Source: Dactylonectria macrodidyma
Lineage: Eukaryota > Ascomycota > Sordariomycetes > Hypocreales > Nectriaceae
Reading direction: 5' to 3'
Assembly: GCA_020744425.1 (NCBI GenBank)
Contig: JAGMUV010000006.1
Location: 2,356,001-2,420,000, forward strand
DNA: 64,000 bases
Part shown: positions 10,323-21,202 of the stretch, piece by piece
Layout: the number at the start of each line of letters is the position of its first letter
Numbering within the stretch: position 1 is the first letter of the stretch
Notes under the pieces: generated by a model
Seen by the model: the letters and a program-made list of their open reading frames with translations, nothing else
Databases searched by the model: none
Told to the model about the DNA's origin: nothing
Position numbers and translations under genes: made by a program

Positions 10323-12315
10323 CTACTCACGTAGCCAGTCAAACGTATCTAGTAGGTCAAAGTTGAAATCGAGTTGCAATCCCTCCCAGTCAAGCGTCTC
10401 AAGCGCCCCCTCGCCCCCTGCGACGTTGAGATTATGATCTAACACGCCCTGAATCACGGCTTTGCAGTCGGCGCAGAGATCAGCATTTGGAGCAGAAGGT
10501 CTTACCCAATCGAGGAACCCAATGAGGAGGCTCAGTTGTTGGATGATGCTGGATCGGCTCAGCTTGGGACTGTCTGGGTGGATGCCGCGAAAGGTTGGTC
10601 GCAGCAGCTCCAGGCAAAGGATACCCCCTCCAGGAGCGCCATACGCCATCAACTAACAAGTTAGACTGGCAGATGAATTGGTTGATCGACTTACCAGCCA
10701 CTCAAAGTCACGGCGGATGCTCGCAAACCGATCCTGCCGCTTCCAGATGACGAGCGTCAGAGAAACCATTTCGAAGCTGGTGACGAGGAGATTGCCTTGG
10801 TCAGAGCCTAGCCGCAGCATAAGCCTCTCTACAAAGAAGAGATTCTGGAGGTGCTCTAGTTTGACCAGCATGCGAGAGAATAGAGTCTCGACGTTGATTT
10901 CGGGGTCATCGACTTCCTCCTCACGGTACACCAGCCCAGCGGGAAACTCGGCCATGGTGCGTATCTGGCGTGCTTTGATATCTCTACACGGGTTAGATTG
11001 GACTAGAGAGGGAGGCAGACATACTGTAGATGGGCGAGCGTCGTTTGAGAGCCGCGACCTAGAGCAATCTCGAGAAGCTCGTCTCTAATAAATGCAATCA
11101 TGACTCGCGCGCGAAGTAGCGTCGCCGGCAGCAGCTTCCCTTCTGTGTTCCATCCTTGCGCATCTAGGTTCTGCACGGCATTGGTGATGACTTCGTCGTC
11201 CGCCAAAAGAACCTCGTCAGAGAGGTCCAATGGCAGGGGGGTGGACGAGTAACGACGACCGATGAGTGGCGGCCGTCCGGAAAACGATACCATGACCTTG
11301 TCAATGTTGAATACACGGCCAAACAGACGGCGTCGATTCTCCGAAAGTAGCGTAGGGCGGTATTGGGACGTCTCGGGTTCGGCGTGGAGGCCGAGAAACG
11401 TCATTAGAGCCACCGTCTCGCCGTGATAACTCCAACACGCAAGACCTACTCTGTTAGCTGAGCCGCATCGCCAGGGACCGACTTACCGGCGTCTCCGCTG
11501 ACAATAGACTCCATCGTCGACCTTCGGAAACACAGATGGAGAATGACATCGTTGCCCGGGGTAAATTGCAGCGCGAGCTCGATGCAATGCTTGAGACATG
11601 CACAGACAATTTCACCGCCACCATTGTTCCATTGCGCAAGATCCCAAAAAGTCCAGAGCAACCCAAGAGACTCCCACCTCGGCGCCTCGGTAAGCTGTTC
11701 CATCCATTCTCGCGTGCCAATGTTGTCTTCGTGAAATGGCTGAGCCGTGTTTTCACAGATGGTGCGAGCGCAATCTTCCAGCAACGAATCGTCGTCCACC
11801 GGCGAGGGAAAGGAGTCTCGGATTTTCTGGACGATGCGTCTTGTGGCCTCACCGATCCATCCGTCTGGTTGACACTGGTCACGCTGAAGGGTAAAGAGCT
11901 GGTCAAGCGGTGGGAGGTTGTGCAGGACAAAGAGGGCCATTTCTCGGAGCGGCGCCGTCATCTCCGTGCGAACCCTGGGGCCGCGCCGAGGGCCAGAGAT
12001 AGGACGGGATCCATTGGCAGGTCGGGATCCATGAACCTGCGTCAGACTGTTGCGCGTCTCTTCAAACACGGTGCTATGACTAGTGAAGCCGAGATAACCA
12101 GTGCAAGGTGGAGTCGGTGTTGAGGCCGGCGTCCTAGATCGAGGGAGAGGATGCCGCTTCGGCTTCGGCTGCGTTGTGAGCGTGTAGACGCACGTCTGTC
12201 GACGCTTTTTGCATCTGGAGCAGATGGGCTGACCATGATCGCATGCGACCTTGCGAAAACGACAGGGATCGCATGCCTGCGGGCGGCCGTTTGCGCGTCG
12301 AAGGAGAGACGTCAT
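10323..12315 (-). CDS. Zn2Cys6 transcription factor (fungal MHR type)
   Basis: Four exons, read on the minus strand: 12315-11487, 11445-11025, 10983-10695 and 10652-10323, giving 622 residues. The introns are only 41-42 nt each, with GTAAGT or GTATGT donors and CTAAC branch points. The ATG at 12315 is preferred; the frame stays open upstream to 12537, but that extension has no domain. The zinc cluster has cysteines at 15, 18, 25, 32, 35 and 42 (CX2CX6CX6CX2CX6C), followed by a basic linker and an acidic, leucine-rich middle region like the fungal transcription factor domain. The C-terminus is acidic and aromatic, a possible activation region. Its place among oxygenase, hydrolase, reductase and transporter genes makes it the best candidate local regulator; that is inference. 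Confidence 0.88.
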
Positions 12316-12827
12316 TATGCAAATGGTGTGATTGCTGAATGATGAAGTCGAAGGATGAAGCCGAAGGAGAGGTGAAGCCGAAGGATTGGTGATGCTCGGC
12401 TTGAATTTCTCGGCTTGAACTTTGGGGTGGGGCTCGGCTTCGGTCAGCTTCACACCACCAGCTAGTCTTGTCCACTCACATCCACTCTTGCTCATCCATC
12501 GGAGTGTGTCATACCGAGCCCGCAGAGGTTGATGCAAAGCTTACCAACTCGTCGACCCAAGGGCGCAGGTGACTCAATCCTGGGTTTATTGATTACGAAT
12601 TTCAGCCTGGCGGATGAATTTAGGATTTAAATATAAAAGAAATAATTCCGTCCAAGAGCACCAACAGTTCATCAAGACAGTCCCAAGACCAATACATCGC
12701 AAGATCATTACATCTTATCACAGCCATCAAATAGCCAGAGCGTACCAAGCAGTCGACGTACCAAACAGTCTAGAGATTCGCACAACGCAATCCAGCCAAC
12801 CCACATTACAGAATTCTCACATCAACC
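12316..12827. other. divergent promoter region between regulator and small gene
   Basis: This 0.5-kb stretch separates the Zn2Cys6 regulator (minus) from the small gene at 12828 (plus), so it holds both promoters. A TATA-like box lies at 12632-12639, followed by a long AC-rich stretch that looks like a 5' leader. Confidence 0.5.
12632..12639 (+). promoter_or_regulatory. TATA box of the 74-residue gene
   Basis: TATAAAAG lies 196 bp upstream of the ATG at 12828, followed by an A- and C-rich leader without in-frame coding potential. Confidence 0.45.
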
Positions 12828-13139
12828 ATGTCGCAATCAACTCTCGGCTCTGACGCTTACATGGCATCCAATGCCTCAGAGACAACCCTTGTCGGGACTT
12901 CAAATCCCACCGGAAAGCAAGGTAAGTCATCTATCTCTATCGCGATCTCCGTCTAACTTGTGTAGCTGTTGTACAACCTCAGAAGAGTCTCAAGACTAAG
13001 CTCAAGGAGAAGCTCAGCATGTCTCAAGATCCCACTCAGATGCACAAGCGGGAGCCAACCAAGTCGTGGGAAGCCCGAGCCAGTATGTATTTCCGTCCGA
13101 TAAATTAACATAGCTGACCCTTTAGTGGCCATCATGTAA
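12828..13139 (+). CDS. small unknown protein, 74 residues, three exons
   Basis: I assembled this gene from splice sites. Exons are 12828-12921, 12966-13082 and 13126-13139; both introns (44 and 43 nt) have GTAAGT or GTATGT donors, and the first has a CTAAC branch point. The last exon adds only five codons and the stop. The protein is hydrophilic, with a Ser/Thr/Asn-rich N-terminal third, then a lysine-rich helix-like part (LKTKLKEKL) and a C-terminal KREPTKSWEARA motif. It has no signal peptide or membrane segment. A TATA box and leader upstream, clean splicing and codon use support a real, perhaps strongly expressed gene. Function unknown. Confidence 0.7.
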
Positions 13140-13456
13140 CGAAATGCGGATGAATTAGCGTCGAGGTCTGTTGCTTGGAAATGCGTATACCCATTCGTTA
13201 CGTTGTTTGGATGAAACGTGCACGCTCACATGAAGGGAAGTTGCACCTGGGATAATAATAGGGAGTTGAATATAAGTCTTTCTTCAGCAAGTGCGACTCT
13301 GCGATGGTGTTGATCGATGGCGTCCTTGTTGCCCAGCCACTCCTACCTGATACATGAAGAACATCCGAATACGGCAATCACCGCATGTGCCTGAGGCGAT
13401 TAATGAATGCAACCTCGGACACAGCTTGGACTCCTGAATCCTACATACTTCTGATA
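13140..13456. other. intergenic region
   Basis: A 317-bp gap between the 3' ends of two convergent genes. Nothing recognisable apart from probable 3' untranslated sequence. Confidence 0.5.
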
Positions 13457-14440
13457 TTACATTTCCACCACAACCTTTCCGCGACGGTCCATTCTCCCGC
13501 TCGCCATTTCATACGCCGTTCTTGCTTCCGCCAAGGGGAACGTGTGCGCAAGAAAAGGTCGCACAAGCCCAAGCTCCAACGCTCGTGAAATCTTTCCAAG
13601 CTGCTCTCCCGATGGCTCCACGATGAAGAACTGGGCTTTGACCTTTTCTTTACCCGCTGGGGGATTGTTGGAAAAGGCATAGCTGCTGGAATCCACGGAT
13701 ATGAGAGTCCCAGTGTCGGCAATGATGGTCCAAGATTGTGCCAAAGGCTCTCCGCCGACCGTATCGATGATGAGGTCGAAAGAATGTTGCTTTAGGTCGG
13801 CATACTCGATTGTCTCTGCAGCGCCGAGCAACTTTAGAAACTCTCCGTTTCGCTCATTCGAACTCGACGCAGCGACAACACGGAGACCGGCTAGAGCAGC
13901 TAGTTGAACAACGTAAGAGCCCACTGCACCCGATGCACCCGTCACAAGCACTCTCTGACCCGTCAGATCTGTCTCGGTCTGCGATCCAAAGTCGGGTTCC
14001 TGGATACCCGCCTTGGCAAACAACGCCTGCCATGCTGTGAGGCTGCTGAGTGGTACAGTGACGGTTTCAGCCCAGCCCAGGCTCTTGGGCTTCGAGGCCA
14101 ATTCGCCAACATCGGCTATGGCAAACTCGGCCCAGGTCGAGCCTCTGTGGATTTGTACCATGGCAAACACTTCATCGCCCGGCTTAAACTCAGCATCGCC
14201 GCTTACGCTTTCCACGACACCAGAAAAATCGTATCCGGGAATGTGATGCTCCTTGCGGTACGACTCTGGCCAGGTCAATTCGTCTCGGGTTACAGTTGCT
14301 GCATGAACCCGAACCAAAACTTGGCCGGGGTTAGGTTGCGGAATCGGAACATGGTCAAGGACCAACGCAGTCGACGGCGCCGGATGGCTTGCAGACCACG
14401 GGACGTTGGAGCCACTGGGATGGATACGGATGGCCTTCAT
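13457..14440 (-). CDS. medium-chain dehydrogenase, NADPH:quinone reductase type
   Basis: Single exon, 327 residues, a normal length for zinc-independent quinone reductases of the medium-chain family. The N-terminal GroES-like half has the GYDFSGVVESV and PGDEVFAM motifs. The Rossmann half has VLVTGASGAVGSYVVQLA, and the C-terminus ends with ARTAYEMASGRMDRRGKVVV. The structural zinc cysteines of alcohol dehydrogenases are missing, which fits the quinone oxidoreductase branch. The predicted role is NADPH-dependent reduction of quinones or enals in the cytosol. It is transcribed away from the amidohydrolase gene, so the two share an intergenic promoter region. Confidence 0.88.
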   Translation of the reverse strand: MKAIRIHPSGSNVPWSASHPAPSTALVLDHVPIPQPNPGQVLVRVHAATVTRDELTWPESYRKEHHIPGYDFSGVVESVSGDAEFKPGDEVFAMVQIHRGSTWAEFAIADVGELASKPKSLGWAETVTVPLSSLTAWQALFAKAGIQEPDFGSQTETDLTGQRVLVTGASGAVGSYVVQLAALAGLRVVAASSSNERNGEFLKLLGAAETIEYADLKQHSFDLIIDTVGGEPLAQSWTIIADTGTLISVDSSSYAFSNNPPAGKEKVKAQFFIVEPSGEQLGKISRALELGLVRPFLAHTFPLAEARTAYEMASGRMDRRGKVVVEM

Positions 14441-14949
14441 GGTTTATGTGGATGTCAATCGTGAGGGATTTCCTACGTCCACTGATTCCATGACACATCT
14501 AGTTGCTGACAAACTTGGTTCTCACCAGCAGGAGAAAACGCTGTGCATCGAATCACAAGCAAGGTTAGCGGTCAAGCCCAAACGGTCTAGCTGACTCTAG
14601 TAGGCTTTGGCGTTGTGAAGCCAATGTAACTGGACGCCGCATGTCGTTCAGGCACCGATACACCATCACCATCCCCGTTATTCTTCCCGTTTCTCCCCCG
14701 GTCAAGTGGACCCGAGACGGACAATGGACGGAAACGGTCGTCTTGGCACGCCGCTCCACTCCACCACGGAGATCAAAGGTGGTGATGGCACGTGTGTCCG
14801 TTCCCCGCTACATGCTATCTCGGTCTCATGCATGCGCGGTTAGCCCCGGTAATCACGGCAACATACGACTTAAGAAGGTGGGATCCTCCAATCTAATCTG
14901 ATCTTGATCAAATCTCTTGTCGCTTCCTGCCTCACATCTGCATCACATC
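14441..14949. other. divergent promoter region of reductase and amidohydrolase
   Basis: Holds the promoters of the minus-strand quinone reductase and the plus-strand amidohydrolase. Open frames here are short and without motifs. I could not assign a specific regulator site. Confidence 0.45.
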
Positions 14950-16569
14950 ATGGCCACCACTGGAGCTTCCCTCTTTATCAATGGTCGGATCCTGTCCAAG
15001 GCCGAAGTCGGCCTCGAGGGCAAACCCACCTTTGCCGAGAGCATGTTTGTCAAGGACGGCGTTATTAAAGCCATCGGTTCGCAAGCAGAGTTGGCACAGT
15101 TCCAGGACGGAGCCGTGACTCGAGATTTGAAAGGACATACCGTATTGCCAGGTTTTGTCGATGGTCACATGCACCTGCTCTTGCTTGGTCAGGCACTGCG
15201 CAAGGTTGGCGTGGAGCACTGCAAGACCCGAGACGACATTCTGCAGACGCTGCGCGATTATGCCAAGGCAAACCCCAACGTCCCGCGAATTTTGGCCAAG
15301 GGATGGATGCACTCGATGACCCCGGACGGCGTCGATTCGTCCATGCTGGATGATATTGACCCCCGGCCCATCTTTGTCGACACCAAGGACCTCCACTCGA
15401 CATGGTGCAACTCGGCCGGCCTCGCAGAGATGAAGCTGGACGGAATTCCTGACCCTGCAGGCGGAACCATCCAACGAGACGAGAATGGCAAGCCGAATGG
15501 AGTGTTGAGCGAGGGTGCCGTATTGAGCATCGCATGGCCTCATCTTGCGCAGGTGGCTACTATGCAGGAACGCATCGACTGCATGATGGCGGCGTTTGCA
15601 TCGTATCACGCCTCTGGATACACTGGACTCGTTGAAATGGCCACAGACGAACCGGTATGGGATGCACTCATTGCGTTGCGGGAACAGCACCCGGATTTCA
15701 ACATGCGCATCTCGGCATATTGGCTCATCAAGCCCTCCGCGTCTCCAGAGGAGCGATCCCGGCAGGTGGCCAAGGCGATCGAGTTGAGCAAAAAGTACAA
15801 CAAAGAGACATCACCCGATCTGCGTATCGTCGGCATCAAAATCATCATCGATGGTATTATCGACGCCTGCACGTCGTACCTTTCTGAGCCGTATGCGATA
15901 GCACCTTCGGCACCACCAGTCTGGACGCGAGAGGATCTCGAGCCCGTGGTAAAGCAGGCCGCTGGAGCAGGTGTGCAAATTGCCCTTCATGCGATTGGAG
16001 ACGCTGCCATTCGCATGGCCGTTGACATGCTCGAAAAGCACACCAAGCCCGGAGGTCGTCACCGCATCGAGCATCTGGAGCTAGCATCGCCTGAAGATGC
16101 TAAACGACTGGGCGAGCTTGGTCTCACGGCATCAATCCAGCCTGTTCACGCAGACCCAGCGATCCTTCGAGCCTGGCCACGTCTCATCGGCGAGCATCGA
16201 TGCACCCGCGCGTTTGCATACCGCGAGTTTGCCGACGCGGGCGCGCTGATGGCTCTAGGTAGTGATGCTCCTACAGCCCCGTGGAATCCTCTGCATAACA
16301 TTTACGTCGCCACGACGCGGCGATCAGCCAGAGAGCCTGAAAGCGATGAGGTTGTCAACGAGCATTTCCGATTGGGGGTTTGCGAGTCAGTCGTCGCTGG
16401 CACAGCTGGAGCAGCCAAGAGCGTATTCGCCGATGATCGAGTAGGTAGCCTGGAGGTAGGAAAGCTGGCTGATTTCGTCGTTGTCGATATGGAATGGGAT
16501 GCTCAGAGTTTGTTGAAGTCGGAGATGAAGGAGACGTGGTTTGACGGAAAGAAGGTTTGGAGTTCTTAA
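14950..16569 (+). CDS. amidohydrolase family 3 (YtcJ-like) metal hydrolase
   Basis: Single exon, 539 residues. I chose the ATG at 14950 (ATCATGGCC) over one at 14917. The N-terminal beta-sandwich (LFINGRIL) is followed by the TIM-barrel metal motif PGFVDGHMH near residue 70. Later come HAIGDAAIRMA and HRIEHLE, supplying further metal-site histidines, then GSDAPTAPWNPLHNIY with the catalytic aspartate. The C-terminal VGSLEVGKLADFVVVD signature is typical of amidohydrolases. All core residues are present. Members hydrolyse amide or ester bonds in small cyclic or exocyclic substrates, but the substrate is unknown. The next gene is an MFS anion symporter, which suggests uptake of an amide-type or acidic substrate. 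Confidence 0.9.
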   Translation: MATTGASLFINGRILSKAEVGLEGKPTFAESMFVKDGVIKAIGSQAELAQFQDGAVTRDLKGHTVLPGFVDGHMHLLLLGQALRKVGVEHCKTRDDILQTLRDYAKANPNVPRILAKGWMHSMTPDGVDSSMLDDIDPRPIFVDTKDLHSTWCNSAGLAEMKLDGIPDPAGGTIQRDENGKPNGVLSEGAVLSIAWPHLAQVATMQERIDCMMAAFASYHASGYTGLVEMATDEPVWDALIALREQHPDFNMRISAYWLIKPSASPEERSRQVAKAIELSKKYNKETSPDLRIVGIKIIIDGIIDACTSYLSEPYAIAPSAPPVWTREDLEPVVKQAAGAGVQIALHAIGDAAIRMAVDMLEKHTKPGGRHRIEHLELASPEDAKRLGELGLTASIQPVHADPAILRAWPRLIGEHRCTRAFAYREFADAGALMALGSDAPTAPWNPLHNIYVATTRRSAREPESDEVVNEHFRLGVCESVVAGTAGAAKSVFADDRVGSLEVGKLADFVVVDMEWDAQSLLKSEMKETWFDGKKVWSS

Positions 16570-17233
16570 GACTGTTTTGGTGTTGGTGTATTGGTGGGTG
16601 GATAGCAGGCAGACTGGATTAGCAAGCATAGGAAATAGAGGCAGAATATTGGTAGGTGCCGGTAGATAAGGCGAGAAACTGCTCATCCTGCGATTGTCTA
16701 TCGATTGAGTCGTCTAGCTGAGCAAGCTCATCCTTGGCATAGCTTCCACCAAAGCAATGCAGCGCAAAGTCGAGTTGGGCATCACCAAAACAATCCCTGA
16801 TCAGAGAGATAGGCCCTAAAGTTGACGTCCTATCTCGGAGACTGATCAGGTATCACCCTGGACCAATGCATAGACCGGACAACCAACGAGTCAGTTTCTG
16901 AGTTTCCCGCGGAAAACACTCTCCGGTAATAGACAGGCAAAGGAATACGAAACTATCTCTGCTTATCCGAGCTAGTGTCATCACTATCAGTTAGACTCCA
17001 CCAGGCTCTATCAGTTCTCCACCAAAGGTCGTATGCCGCTCTCCTTACCCCAGATCAGCCCGTTCCTGGGGTCGTCATGAGTCGAACCCCTCAGGCAAGG
17101 GTGCGTTGCCGACGAACACAAAAGGCGGCGTGGCCGCTGACCGATTTGAGATGGGTTGACTTTCATGAACCTGGATAGACTCTGGAGATTTCTCAGACTC
17201 AATTGAATCACCTTGCCATTGTACTTTGACACA
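16570..17233. other. intergenic region upstream of MFS gene
   Basis: Contains the amidohydrolase 3' region and the MFS promoter. No gene or repeat is seen. Confidence 0.5.
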
Positions 17234-18819
17234 ATGGCTGACGTCAAAGTCCACGACATTGAAAAGCGCCCCGTCGACAATGACGACGTCGAGGCCGACC
17301 TCAAGAATGGCACCATTACCGACCTCGACGAGGCCGAGCTGTTCCTCCAGCAGCATGGCATCGCTCACTCGCGGCTTCAAGAACTCATGGCCGACGAGAC
17401 GGCCCTCAAGAAGCTCCGGCGCAAGGTCGACTGGTCCCTGATGCCTCTGCTCTGCGGAACGTACCTCCTCCAGTACGTCGACAAGCAGGCTCTCGGATAC
17501 TCGGCCGTCTTTGACCTCTTTGACTCGACGGGCATGACGGCCGACCAGTACAGCTGGATGGCGTCCATTTTTTACTTTGCCTACCTCTTTGCCGAGTGGC
17601 CTGCTTCGTATCTAGCCCAGGCCTTGCCAACTGGCCGTGTCGTGAGCGCTTGCGTTCTCATTTGGGGCACCATCCTGCTCTGCACCGCTGCCGCCAAAGA
17701 CTTTGCTGGTCTAGCTGTCTGCCGCTTCTTTCTGGGCACCTTTGAGGCTGTCATCACCCCTGCCTTTATGCTCATTGTCTCGCAATGGTTCCAGCGCGAG
17801 AAGCAGCCCGCCCGAGCTGGTCTCTTTTACTGCTTCAACGGTTTTGGTAGCATGTTTGGTGGCATCCTGTTCTACGGCGTCGGCCAGGCCAAGGGCTGGG
17901 ACGTCTGGCGCATTATTTATGTGCTTTGCGGCGGTCTCACTGTCTGCTGGGGCGCTCTGCTGTTCTTCTTCTTGCCCAACAACATTCTCGATGCCAAGCG
18001 ATACACTGTCGAGGAGCGCGCCATGCTGATTGCCCAGAGCGCCGCCAACCGCACCGGTGTCCTCAGCCGCAAGATCAAGACGGCCCAGATTAAGGAGGTC
18101 TTTTGCGATGCCCAGATCTGGCTGCTCTTTTTCTTTGTCCTGCTCAACGAGACTGTCAACGGTGGCATCGCCAACTTTTCCAAGCTCATCGTCAAGGGCT
18201 TTACCAAGGACGCTCTCCTGACTACGGCTTACGGTATTCCATATGGCGCTTGCACTGCTATTTTCATGTTTACCGGCCCATTTCTTGCTAGCCGCTTCAA
18301 GAACATCCGCACCATTGTCATGGCCGTCTGGCTTTTGCCCACTCTCGTTGCCGTCTGCCTTTTCTGGAAGCTTGACCGAACCAACAAGGGTGGTCTCCTT
18401 GCTGGATACTACATGGTGAGTTCCTGTCTCTGACTGCCTTTGACTTTTGAATCTAGCTGACGAATTAGTGTGCCTCCTTTATCGGCTCTCTTATTGTAGC
18501 CCTTCAGATGCCTGCGTCCAACGTCGGCGGTTACACTAAACGAACCACGGCCACAGCCTTTGTATTTTTGGCCTACTGCATTGGCAACATTATCGGTCCT
18601 CATGCGTTCTTGGGATCTGAGGCTCCCATCTACCAAACCGGTTGCAAGCTCATCATTGGTTGCACCGCTGGCCAGGCTGCCATCGCCATGGCGCTACGTT
18701 TCCTGCTCATCCACCGTAATAAGCTTCGCGATGCTCAGGGACCTGCGAATGAGGCGACGGACGATGTGCTACAGGATCTCACAGATTTCGAGAACCCAAA
18801 TTTTAGGTACTCGTACTAG
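17234..18819 (+). CDS. MFS anion:cation symporter, allantoate-permease (Dal5) type
   Basis: Two exons, 17234-18415 and 18469-18819, with a 53-nt intron (GTGAGT to TTAG) give 510 residues. About 12 membrane segments follow a roughly 60-residue acidic N-terminal tail. The DWSLMPLLCGTYLLQYVDKQALGYSAVFDL segment and an RFFLGTFEAVITPAFMLIVSQWF loop mark the fungal ACS/Dal5 subfamily, which takes up allantoate, ureidosuccinate, nicotinate and other small carboxylates at the plasma membrane. Lying just downstream of the amidohydrolase and in the same direction, it may import that enzyme's substrate. Exact substrate unknown. Confidence 0.9.
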
Positions 18820-19351
18820 ATGCTGCTTGGATTAGATGTTTAGTTGTACAATTGATGATGATTCCATGACCTTTGTTTCATGTTTCAAGTTGCAGGCGCC
18901 ACCATCTTGGCTTACTTCCTTAGTGGCACCTACTCACACAGGGTGGCAGAAAAACACCACACACCATGGGGCATCAAATTACTCTGCACCCTTAGTATTA
19001 GTTTGCTAAATTTAATATATTATAACAATTTGTAATCTAACTTAGTCTGCTCCATAACCTATTTTGTAACCATTTTATGTTCTAATTTAGTATTCAAGTA
19101 ACTCTTATAATCTGCCTATTTTATGATAGGTGTTATTAGTGCGGTGTTTTCCTTCCTCCAGAGGCTACCTTAGGTAGCCACCAGCCACCGTCCGTCCCCG
19201 TCGTGCATGCCCAGGGAACACACACCTTACCCAAGCCAGGCAGACGGCTTGGGGAATTTCAGCTCTTGTGACGTCATTGTCGCATGTTCAACCACCGTTG
19301 AGTCGGCAACCACGCTCGAGGACTGTTTGATTCATGCTAATCCTCCCATAT
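18820..19351. other. intergenic region with AT-rich segment
   Basis: Convergent 3' ends of the MFS transporter and the esterase. The centre (about 18950-19150) is strongly AT-rich and bounded by a short inverted repeat, listed separately. Confidence 0.5.
18951..19150. mobile_element. possible MITE remnant, 200 bp
   Basis: The ends read AAAACACCACAC at 18951-18962 and, inverted, AAAACACCGCAC at 19150-19139: an 11 of 12 match. The interior is AT-rich, unlike both neighbours. I see no clear target-site duplication, so this may be chance. Confidence 0.25.
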
Positions 19352-21202
19352 CTAATCCTCCCACTTTGATGATACCCTCCACCAAAACTCACACTGTGCT
19401 CCCCCCCATTTATAATCTACAAGTTGCGAGGCAATGCCAATTCCAGTGCCACCGGCTCTCTCATCATTGCCGTCTCCCATGATCATGGTCAGTCCCTTTC
19501 CTCCCTTCCAACTCTTCCACTCTGGCCGATTGGCAAACTTGCCCTTGATCACGTTGGGATCTCCCTTGGTGATGAAGCTGGTACAGTAGGCGTGAAAGTT
19601 GCCTGCCACCTCGTCTTGCGCTCGGGAAATTTCGCGGACTTCCTTGTTGTACGTCTGGTATCGCATCTGGTCACCGTGGTTGGCACCAAAGAGGGTCGTC
19701 TTGTTCAACGCCCAGTGATACAAGAATACGGGCTCTTGATCCGAGGGAGACGTGGCCCAGATCGCAGTTTGCCGTACAGGACACGTATATGCATAATGAC
19801 CATATGCGGCTTCGAGACGACGGTACTGAGACCCGACGCCTTCAATCCCGCGAGACTCGACATACGGCGAGGTGGGATTAGTCGCAGGGTCGGGATACAA
19901 CGTCTCTAGCTGAGCAAATTCAGCCTCGGAGAGATGCGGCAGCAGCGTGCGGAAGAAATGGCCAAAATCCTCGGACTTGTCTGCTGACTTGGGAGCGTAG
20001 TAGGCGCCTTCGTTGTGAGCAGATCCGGTAAGAATCGGGACGCGATTGAATTTTCCAGACTTCCAAGCATCCAGCGGTCGCCGAGAAATAACGTTTCTGT
20101 CCATGACAGGTTGCCATGCCCAGCGATTGGAAGGTTCCGATCGAGCAAACACTGCCTTGCCTGCCTTGTCGACGGTTTCTGAAGGCAAGCCCCGAAGACA
20201 GGCAAGGATCTTGGGATCCAGCAGGTTCTTGAAATGAGCACAGGGCGTAAGATCCAGCAGCTCGCGGAAATGCTGGGTATTGAGATCGGCCGTCGGAGGA
20301 TGGACCGCACGGGCAGTATGGGCTCCAGAGTCTAGGATTGCCTTGTGGAAGAGTCGCTTCGGTTGGTTAATGTCCATGATAAGATGGCCAATCTAGGTAT
20401 GTTAGTCTGGAGTGACTGGAAAGAACTGGAAGCGACAGAACTTACACCATGGGCTGCAGCGCTTAGGCCCATGATGGTCACATCGTTGGGATCACCACCA
20501 AATGCTTCAATATTCTCCTGGATCCATTCAAGCGCAACATACATGTCCTTGAGCCCGAGGTTCAACACGTTCTCTTTATCGGTCAATTCGGTATTCAAGC
20601 CACCAAATACGCCAATACGGTATTGCATGCTGACGGCAATGAATGGTTCTTCGGAGAAGGCTAGCATCGAGTGGGTGTTGTGCATGCGCGCGGCACCACG
20701 ATTAAAGGCACCGCCGGGGATGAGGACCGCTACAGGGAGTTTGTCTTGAGACTTGCCGGGTTTCCTCCAAATGTTGATGGTGAGGCAATCTTCGGATTCG
20801 TAGTCGGGGCCTAATATAGGATCTTCGAGGAAGGGCACGAGCTGAACACCGGGACACCTAAGGAATTAGCTACGTCGCACGCACAGCTAACGAGACATAC
20901 CTAGGACCCAGGTAAAAGGCCCGCTGGGTTTCATTGCTTGAAGCAACAGGCTCAGCAGGGAGAAATCGACGCTCGCCGACAGGAGGAATGGCAAATGGGA
21001 TGCCCATGAAACCTTCAAGAGGTTCTGGAAAGTCATCATCGATCATGCGACCAACAATGGTTCCCTGACGGATCGTGACGGACGGAAAGACATTGCTAGG
21101 TTTGGAGCTCAAGCTCGGGTAACCTGCAAAGATGGCAGCTAAGACAATTGGAATGGCAGCGAGCCACAACGGCATGCTTCTGGTATGTTTTTCGTCAGCC
21201 AT
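19352..21202 (-). CDS. type-B carboxylesterase, membrane-anchored or secreted
   Basis: Three exons, read on the minus strand: 21202-20901, 20857-20446 and 20392-19352, giving 584 residues. Introns are 43 and 53 nt. A hydrophobic segment at residues 11-27 (MPLWLAAIPIVLAAIFAGY) suggests a signal anchor or signal peptide. The fold signatures are GFMGIPFAIPPVGERRF, then SEDCLTINIW with the first cysteine, and the nucleophile elbow GLSAA, where the family consensus is GESAG. The serine is kept, but Glu and the second Gly are changed. The acid is probably Glu in SAHNEGAYY and the histidine in GANHGDQM. It should hydrolyse carboxylic esters outside the cytosol; the elbow change could alter substrate range. 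It ends the run of catabolic-type genes. Confidence 0.87.

Noticed and set aside
17060..17110. Possible tRNA T-loop (GGTTCGACTC on the minus strand)
   Set aside because: No matching stems or anticodon arm could be built around it.
7595..21202. Classical secondary-metabolite cluster
   Set aside because: No polyketide synthase, peptide synthetase, terpene cyclase or prenyltransferase is present; a catabolic set fits better.
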